Below are positions 57,783-64,000 of a stretch of 64,000 nt of DNA, piece after piece. The position numbers and the translations under genes were made by a program. Below the pieces are notes generated by a model. It saw only the letters and a list, made by a program, of their open reading frames with translations. It did no database searches and was not told where the DNA came from. Source of the stretch: Aquilaria yunnanensis (Eukaryota > Streptophyta > Magnoliopsida > Malvales > Thymelaeaceae); contig CM077594.1 in NCBI GenBank assembly GCA_039654915.1, positions 89,170,893 through 89,234,892 on the forward strand, given 5' to 3'. The stretch's first letter is position 1; each line of letters opens with the position of its first letter.

Positions 57783-60710
57783 GTTTAAATAAAGATGTTT
57801 GTCAATGTAAAAAAGTCAAGAGGCGTAAGAGTAAGTGTCTAAACCTAAAGAGGGAACGTGCAGTTTGTATATAACATCCAAGGGAAAGTGTGATTCCCCC
57901 TTAAAAATTTAGAGAACATTCCATAGATAGACCAGTGTTGTTGGGAGAGAGAGAAAGAGAGAGAAAGAGAGAGAGAAGGGGGGGTGGTTTGTGGGTGGTG
58001 GTTGTTTCTACAGATAGTGAGTGCCATTGCCCTGGCTGCAACTGACTTTATGGAAAGCATGAAAGTGAAAATAGGAAAAGCTAATTTGGTTAACAAAACA
58101 TTGTCCTACAAAATCTAACCTTTTCCTTTTCATCATGTAATTTGGTCTGGTAAAAAAAAAAAGTGATCGCCAAACTTGCTGGCCCCTGCGGTCTCCTGCG
58201 TGTATCCCAAGTTATGTCTGTGGACCTCATAAGGACCTCTACCAGTGGAACCAAATTAATCAAGCATAGGGCACGGCGAAAATGCTGTGGGTTACAAAGG
58301 TCCCAACTGTCCAACTACGTAGTGGCCAGAAATATTGATTGCTAGTGATTGTCATCAGTGTTCATAAATCATATATTTATTTGCTATAAAATTTTGGCAT
58401 TACTTATTGAAAGCTTTACATTTTTTCTTTTTTTTTTTTTCTTTTTTGGTTTGCGCTTACCCATTTTTAGTTTGTGGGCTATAGAGAAATGAAGCTTTGA
58501 ACAAATAATAACAACCATTATGATTACATTTCGCTTTTTTTTTTTTTATGGATCTTGTACGAACGGTATTAAAATACATTTTAGAATACTTCATTTCAGA
58601 AAATTATAAAATTACCCAGACAAAGTTTTGAAAATTTTTAGATTAATGAATTAAAGAATAAATTTTTGAATCAAAAGAGCATAGTACATTTTAAATGCAT
58701 TTGAAGTTATCTGTTAATTCAGTTAGTGAAAAAAAGTCTACAATTTTGCAACAAAAAACCTAAAATTTTACTAAATGATGTGAGAGGAGCTACCTCATTC
58801 GTAATGGTGGCCATTGGGCTGGGTCAACTCAGACCTAGCTTAGGTCAAATACGGCTTGGCACGGATCAAACTCAGATATTGGTAGGACAAATATAGGCCT
58901 GAGAGAGGAGGGGGGGGAAGCCCAAGTGAGTATGGACCGGAACAACGACGCAAATAACCTAGACAAGACTAGAGCCGGGCTTGGTTTGGCCTAGGCCAGG
59001 TTGCCTATTTCAGTAGGCAACTGTTGGTTATTTTGAAAAATTTTAAAAATTTTGTAAAATGACAACTTGCCCCCTAACGGCTCCAGAATTTTTTTTGTCC
59101 CATAGTTTTTTACCCTCACCCAACAACCATTAACGGCTAGTTAGAAGCATACTATCATATATATTTAGTACAATAACTAGTTTCTGCACTTGTTATTTCT
59201 GCTGAAGCTAACTATAATTTGATAAAGTTATACAAACTCTACTGCATTAAGCATTCTGATAAGGTTAGATCATCCGATCCAACACTCGCCTGACATTCCA
59301 CCTCCTCCTCATAATCAAGGTTTAACCCGGTGGCACATATTCTCAAACGATCGAGACTTACAAGCTCAAGATTGGTGAAATGAGATGATTGCCTCTGCAC
59401 TTTAATTGAAAACAATAAGGAAGACATCCTCGACTGGTGGAAGAATAAGAGAAGAAGATTCTCGATCTTGTCCATATTGGTGCAAGAGATTTTGGTAGTT
59501 CTAGTCTCTACCACTGTCTTTGAGATTGCCTTTAATGCGAGAAAAATAGTTATCTTGAAAAAACAGGCAAGGCTTATACTTGAGGCCATTGAGGTCCCCT
59601 CCAATGACGAGGCACAAGTAGATTATTAGTTTTCATTGCAATTTTTAGATTGTAATCGATTTTATTATGGTATTAAGCACAGATCTTAAGTTTTACTTTT
59701 TTTTTGAAACGTTTCATCATTCTCAAGTTTAAAGCATGTTCCAAATTATGTAAGTGTCGTTCAACTTTTTCATTAATAAAATTTACACTAACGGTAGTGT
59801 TTCTCCTCAAATAAAAATATGTTTGATTAAATTACATTCGAATAACATTTCAAAACATGTGAAAACACATTTCTCACAAACCAGAAAAACTCGGCTCAGC
59901 TTAGACCCACCCCTTGCCCAACCCACCTTGAGGTGGATTGTGCCCGGGTCTAGGAATCCCAACCCAAGCTCAGTCGGGCTTGGGCCAGGTCACCCCACCA
60001 CCAACCAGTACTCATTGGTGCAATCTATTAGAAAATGTTAAAATACTAAAAGTAGTAAACGAAAGTTTTGCTAAACCCAATTTGTGAGTATATATATAAT
60101 TATATGTATAGTGTGTGTATTTGAAAGGAGTTTCTTATACATTCACCAGCAAGTCTTTAATGGCCTATAATAATTCCGAAAGTCTGATGGATGAATGAGC
60201 AACCAAAAAAAAATAGTTGGGTAGGTTAATATAAAACTTGAATGAGCATTTTGAGATTAAAAATGTCTTTAACATACAATCATGAATTTTACTAAAAGAC
60301 TGAAAACAAATTGAGACGTAAAATAGTTGCATGCTCATGAGTGGTTTGTATTCATGCAAGGGTAATGTAATTATTTTTGAAGTTCCAAACTCAGCAAAGT
60401 CAAACCGAATTGCTAACCCATGCGAGGGAGAAGGTCCACAAAATCAATGGTGGATGGAAACTTTGAACGAGAGGATTGATGATGGTGTTTGGAGGACATT
60501 TCCGTGCGTATGATATGATAACGCCGAGGGACAAAATTGTAGAACCACAGCCCGAAGCGTGGAGAGGTTGCTATGATTGGAACCACTTGCATTGGACTGT
60601 TGCATGGGCGCATCACCGTGCTCCCGGAAAAGGCAGCTTTCCCTTGAATCTATTCCCCTTGCCTCCATTAAAAAATATTGAGTTTGATTTAAAATTTTAG
60701 GCAAAAATTA
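57783..60710. other. Intergenic DNA with GA microsatellite and hAT-like GC patches
   Basis: (GA)n-rich tract at 57945-57977. GC-rich patches full of GGGCTGGGTC/AGGCCTGAG words at 58800-59010 and 59880-60010 face each other like the subterminal regions of a hAT element. The outer ends (TAATGGTGGCCATTGGG and, reversed, TGGTGGTGGGGTGACCTGG) are similar, but no matching 8-mers flank them. The frame at 59239-59604 on the minus strand (121 codons) between them is not recognisable as a protein. A second coding-like patch at 60330-60690 (QNQWWMETLNERIDDGVWRT; GHFRAYDMITPRDK) is also unassigned. Confidence 0.4.
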
Positions 60711-61260
60711 CAGAAAAAAAACTAAGTTTTTCTGGTTGGCTCAAATCAGCCACTAATATTAATTTTTGGCCAAATAAACCACTGATATTTTAAAATCAAC
60801 CCAGATAAATCAATTAGTAGTTAAATAAGTGAATATACCGTTAGAAATAAAGAATATTCTGTTAAATGTTGATATGTGGCAACAGTAAAATCTATTTAAT
60901 CAAGTGATGTGGCAAAAGAAAAAAAAAGTAATCAACCATGTTCTTTCTTCTTTGTTCCGATCAACAACCGACTCCGACGTCGTCCGAGAGACCTTTCTTC
61001 CGTCCAATTATCAGCATAATAACTCCAAATCCTACTCCAATTTCACCTCCTCCTTCAACAAGAAGAAGGATCTCTTCATATCTGCATGATTTTGAATAGT
61101 ATGATTTTGAACACCAAATTGGTTTTGAACACCAATTCAAGCAACTCAAGCTTCGTAGGCAATTCGAGCCTCAAGGATGATAGAGAATGCAGAGAAGGTG
61201 TTCGACGGAATTTTCTATAGAGGAAGGATGTTTGCTATTCAAACGAATCAAAATCTGAGC
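60711..61260. other. Intergenic, partly coding-like
   Basis: The first 200 bases are AT-rich with AACCACTGATATTTT-like phrases. 60950-61090 is Ser/Asn/Lys-rich when translated (NYQHNNSKSYSNFTSSFNKK) and may belong to the same decayed gene as the next entry. This is not demonstrable. Confidence 0.3.
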
Positions 61261-61262
61261 AG

Positions 61263-61652
61263 ATGAGAGGCATTCGCAACTCTTACATGGTGATGCACGA
61301 CCATGTCACTGGCAGAGCAGCCTACGCCGTTCCAGGCTCTTCCACTTCTTCCAACCCAAGGCATGTGATGACTCCTCCTCTAACACGCCCCTTGGTTGGC
61401 CGCCCTTTTCCTCCTACCTGCACAGCCTTTTCATTGACTCCAACTTCTTCAACGACTATGCTTTGACCATTCCCCATAGGAATACTTCTGCAGATGATAG
61501 AACAAAAAAAAAGGATTCATCACCGCTATAGTAACTTTATGGACGGGGTGTTTGATGTCAACTCCTCCATGGTTATTGATGGGGTTAAGAAGGCTATGAG
61601 TCTGAATAGGCTCGTAGAGCTTACCCTCATCGATCCTAAGAGGGCTAAGAGG
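61263..61652 (+). pseudogene. Relic of a group I bZIP transcription factor (RSG/VIP1/PosF21-like)
   Basis: The last 44 codons (61521-61652) read HRYSNFMDGVFDVNSSMVID, then GVKKAMSLNRLVELTLIDPK and RAKR. KKAM...L.EL.L.DPKRAKR is the sequence that stands immediately before the basic region in plant group I bZIP proteins, and H.YSN..DG is typical of the region upstream of it. Upstream of 61521 the match continues only through changed frames (SLFIDSNFFNDYALTIPHRN, then TSADD), with a poly-A slip near 61503. Sequence breaks off exactly at the hAT element; the expected basic region and zipper are not found beyond it. DPKRAKR may have been the end of an exon, or the gene may be truncated. Confidence 0.6.
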
Positions 61653-62588
61653 TAGGGGTGAGCATGCGTTGGGTAAATCTGAAACCTAACTTGAATCACT
61701 CTCATTAGTTTGAGTTGCGTTGGGTTAGGTTAGGTAAAAATGAACCATGGTTTACGGGGTTAGTTCCACATATAGAAGAACCGATAATTTTTTTGTTGGT
61801 TTTGGTTCCATATGGAACCAACCCAAGGTGTATATATAACTATAAAATAAAAATTATAGTATTAGTAATATATCCATATATATATGTTTTTTTTTTTTAA
61901 GAATTATGATTGTTATCTTATGTTTTTATATTAAACACTTAAATTGATGTCTCAAATTAAAACAGCATAGAAGTTGTGGGTCATTTATGCAATTTCTCAA
62001 TATTCATTTGAATTACTTCCCTTCCTAAACCGATTACTTCTGGGTCATTTTACTTTTGATCTTTCTACTCCAGACTATTCTCTACAATGCAATTCTCATG
62101 TTTTTTTATTTATAAGTCATGTGAAATTGAAAATTCATAATATCAACATATTTCAGGTTTTGATACTAAAAAAAAAAGAGTCTTAAAAGCTCTGCTTTCC
62201 ATATTAAATGTCGTGTTAATGTTGGAATTATTGGAGGGAAGTAAACTTGTTGAGATAAAAAATATTTCACAAGCAACTCTTTTGAACCACTTTGGTAACA
62301 GCACTTTAAGCTTTTTTTAATGTGTCTAAATACATGTATTTAAATGTTAATTTAATTGTATATTATGTTGAATATTTTATAAACTGATAATAGATGTGAT
62401 TTTATTAAATTTAAATGTTGTTATAGGTATATAGTATAAACTAAAAAACCCGAGAACCAAAACCATGATTTTGGTTCTGTTCGGTTTTTGGTTATCGGGT
62501 TGAGTAAAAAAATTTTGGAACAAAGGCCATATCAAGTTGATTCAGTTCCATCATAAAATTGAACTAAGCCAAACTATGTTCACCCCTA
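61653..62588. mobile_element. Non-autonomous hAT element
   Basis: Ends TAGGGGTGAGCATG and, reverse-complemented, TAGGGGTGAACATA are hAT termini. The flanking 8-mers are CTAAGAGG (61645-61652) and TTAAGAGG (62589-62596), 7 of 8 identical. The 936-bp body has GGTTTTGGTTCCATATGG and a GTTCGGTTTTTGGTTATCGG-like subterminal motif around an AT-rich centre. No transposase. Confidence 0.85.
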
Positions 62589-62596
62589 TTAAGAGG

Positions 62597-63270
62597 CATC
62601 ATTTCTTTACTTTATCATTTTTCTTGGTTATTTCCATCATTAATTTCTAGAACTCATGGTCAATTATAGCTTATTTTAAATATTTATGTCAATCTCATCC
62701 CCCTTTTCTTTTCATTTTTTTTCTAGAAAAAAAATAGTAGAGGGCTCCACCTTCATCCGAGGTTTGTGCTCCATCAACAGTCATGCCTTTTCTAATGCCT
62801 GGAAGACATATAATGTCAATCTCACTTTGACCACCCGCTAGCCACACTGCTTTTGCCCTCTCTCGATGGACAATAGAGAGAGAGAGGTTCAGAAGAGGAT
62901 GCTATCAACTTCATTTTGATAGTAATGGATAACTCGGTCTGACTCAGAAACGTTAATAATTTATTTGAAAAAAGAAAATATTCATATGTGATTTGGGCCA
63001 ATCTTAAAACATTAATAATTTTTTTATTATTTTTATCAAAATTTTTTGTACGGAAGGATCTGTAACGTCCCTCATATCCTTATTATCCTTTAGTCAATAA
63101 GTTGAAAGGTTGTGGATAAGGGATATGTTAAATGTACGAAGAATATATTTACAGCTATTTTTTTACTCTTTAAATTTCGGGTATTAATTAAATTCAAAAT
63201 AGTCAACCAACTAAATGGCCAAAGTTTTTCTTTTTTTTAATTTGGTTAAGGGCATTTGGATACAAACATG
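62597..63270. other. Intergenic DNA downstream of the hAT element
   Basis: AT-rich apart from a coding-like patch at 62740-62890 (STFIRGLCSINSHAFSNAWK in one plus-strand frame, ended by a stop soon after). It could be a further exon relic of the disrupted gene, but it is not a bZIP zipper. No gene is proposed. Confidence 0.3.
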
Positions 63271-63489
63271 TTACTATAATGAGATAAAATTTTGCAACAA
63301 TATAGTCAGTAGTGGAACAGCCCTGCTTGTTATGGCTTGGCACTTGGCAGAACCAGAGAGGGTGAAGTTCGGACCAAAACATGCAAGGCTTCGGTAGTGT
63401 AGTATCAGTCCGTGGCACGTGAAAGCTCTGGTCAAAATCGTCCTTAAATTAAATGCATAAGAGGAAAGCTGAAAGACTACTAAAGTCCC

Positions 63490-63654
63490 AAAGTAAAATC
63501 TGAGGCAGCCCTTGTTAGAATCTTGTTGCTCTAATTGCGATCTGATGTGAGAGATTCTTATGATCACATGAAGAACAGAGTACAGAACAGAAACCCAGGG
63601 TTCCATGTTCTCTGTTTCTGTCTTCGCCTGCCCGTTTGACGAATCCTCCGCCAT
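63490..63654 (-). CDS. Possible first coding exon of an unidentified gene
   Basis: AAAATGGCG at 63654 is a good plant start context. It opens MAEDSSNGQAKTETENMEPW, then VSVLYSVLHVIIRISHIRSQ. About 75 bases upstream the minus strand has GGATATATATATACG (63727-63741), placed like a TATA box. The frame stays open to 63274, but the later part is less protein-like, so a splice donor probably lies around 63490-63550. Further exons could lie to the left, but none was recognised. The product is unknown, and chance cannot be excluded. Confidence 0.3.
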
Positions 63655-63726
63655 TTTGACTTCAACCAGACCCTGACACGGTGACACCGACCAATTTATC
63701 ACGTACGTACGTCCGTATCTATGTAC

Positions 63727-63741
63727 GTATATATATATCCA
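63727..63741 (-). promoter_or_regulatory. Putative TATA box for the edge gene candidate
   Basis: TATATATATA on the minus strand about 75 bases before the ATG at 63654. AT-rich runs are common here, so this is weak on its own. Confidence 0.25.
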
Positions 63742-64000
63742 CAGATAATCTGTATACATATAATATATTCACATTAAACAAACGTTTAGATAACTTGAAA
63801 GAATAAAAAAGGGTCATACTTCACATGGTGGTAGTCCGACTGTCCGAAAGAGAAGGCGAAGGCATTACTTCTTTATCTTTTTTTTTTTTTTGGAGGAATA
63901 CTTCTTTACCTTTTGTCACATAAAAACAGTACACAAATAATTTTATATTTTATCTCGAAGTGCTCAATTCTTTTTCGTTTTTTTATATGAGCAATCTCCC

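Noticed and set aside
59239..59604. 121-codon minus-strand frame as a gene
   Set aside because: Text is not recognisable, no splice or promoter context, and it sits between hAT-like patches.
58800..60010. A hAT element bounded by the two GC-rich patches
   Set aside because: Ends resemble each other, but no matching 8-bp flanks were found, so boundaries cannot be supported.
1..64000. tRNA, rRNA and snRNA genes
   Set aside because: No intact A/B box pair with cloverleaf, no rRNA-like stretch and no USE plus TATA snRNA promoter was recognised on either strand.

Overview
The window is AT-rich nuclear DNA from a flowering plant, most likely a eudicot. Support for this: intron-containing genes with plant-specific products, Ty1-copia and Ty3-gypsy LTR retrotransposons with tRNA-type primer sites, hAT, Mutator-like and Stowaway-type DNA elements, and TA/AAT microsatellites. 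There is no sign of bacterial, organellar or viral gene organisation. The species cannot be named from the sequence.

Two complete protein-coding genes can be reconstructed exon by exon, both on the minus strand. At 5643-8338 lies a 5-exon, 328-residue aldo-keto reductase of the potassium-channel beta-subunit type (KAB1), with one GC-AG intron. At 25865-28784 lies a 7-exon, 540-residue purple acid phosphatase close to PAP23, with all seven metal ligands intact and a signal peptide. They are separated by about 17 kb of transposons and show no operon-like relationship. A possible first exon of a third minus-strand gene sits at the right edge (near 63654). A promoter-like block at 30981-31195 (site II elements plus a telo-box) precedes a transcript-like region with no long ORF.

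Mobile DNA makes up most of the rest. Left part: a Stowaway-type element (211-1004), a LINE reverse-transcriptase tail relic (4016-4735) and a hAT element with perfect 8-bp target duplications (8826-9470). A Mutator-like element with long inverted repeats (10843-21479) is split by a young copia retrotransposon on the minus strand (11760-20287; two 1346-bp LTRs differing at about 15 sites by eye; two frameshifts in pol). Middle: a copia gag relic (22.4-23.0 kb), two MITEs (24.2-24.95 kb) and an element with about 200-bp inverted repeats, 8-bp target duplications and GC-rich cargo (29115-30476). Right part: a second perfect-TSD hAT element (38138-39008), and a non-autonomous Tat/Ogre-like gypsy derivative (about 45021-53262) whose 3' internal region is made of tandem repeats. 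It is followed by a solo LTR of the same family (53510-55451), a Stowaway-type element (56583-57780), a bZIP pseudogene and a third hAT element inserted exactly at its end (61653-62588).

The most unusual signal is a recurring motif: arrays of short hairpins whose stem sequences change from unit to unit while pairing is kept. It appears in the copia LTR U3 (three 49-bp repeats, six hairpins), in a ~145-bp tandem array at 32110-33180, and in the gypsy derivative at 50440-51390 (perfect 8-10 bp stems around a GAA-GG-TTC centre). A weaker version is at 41775-42075. All boundaries, splice sites and counts here were read by eye; no database search was run.
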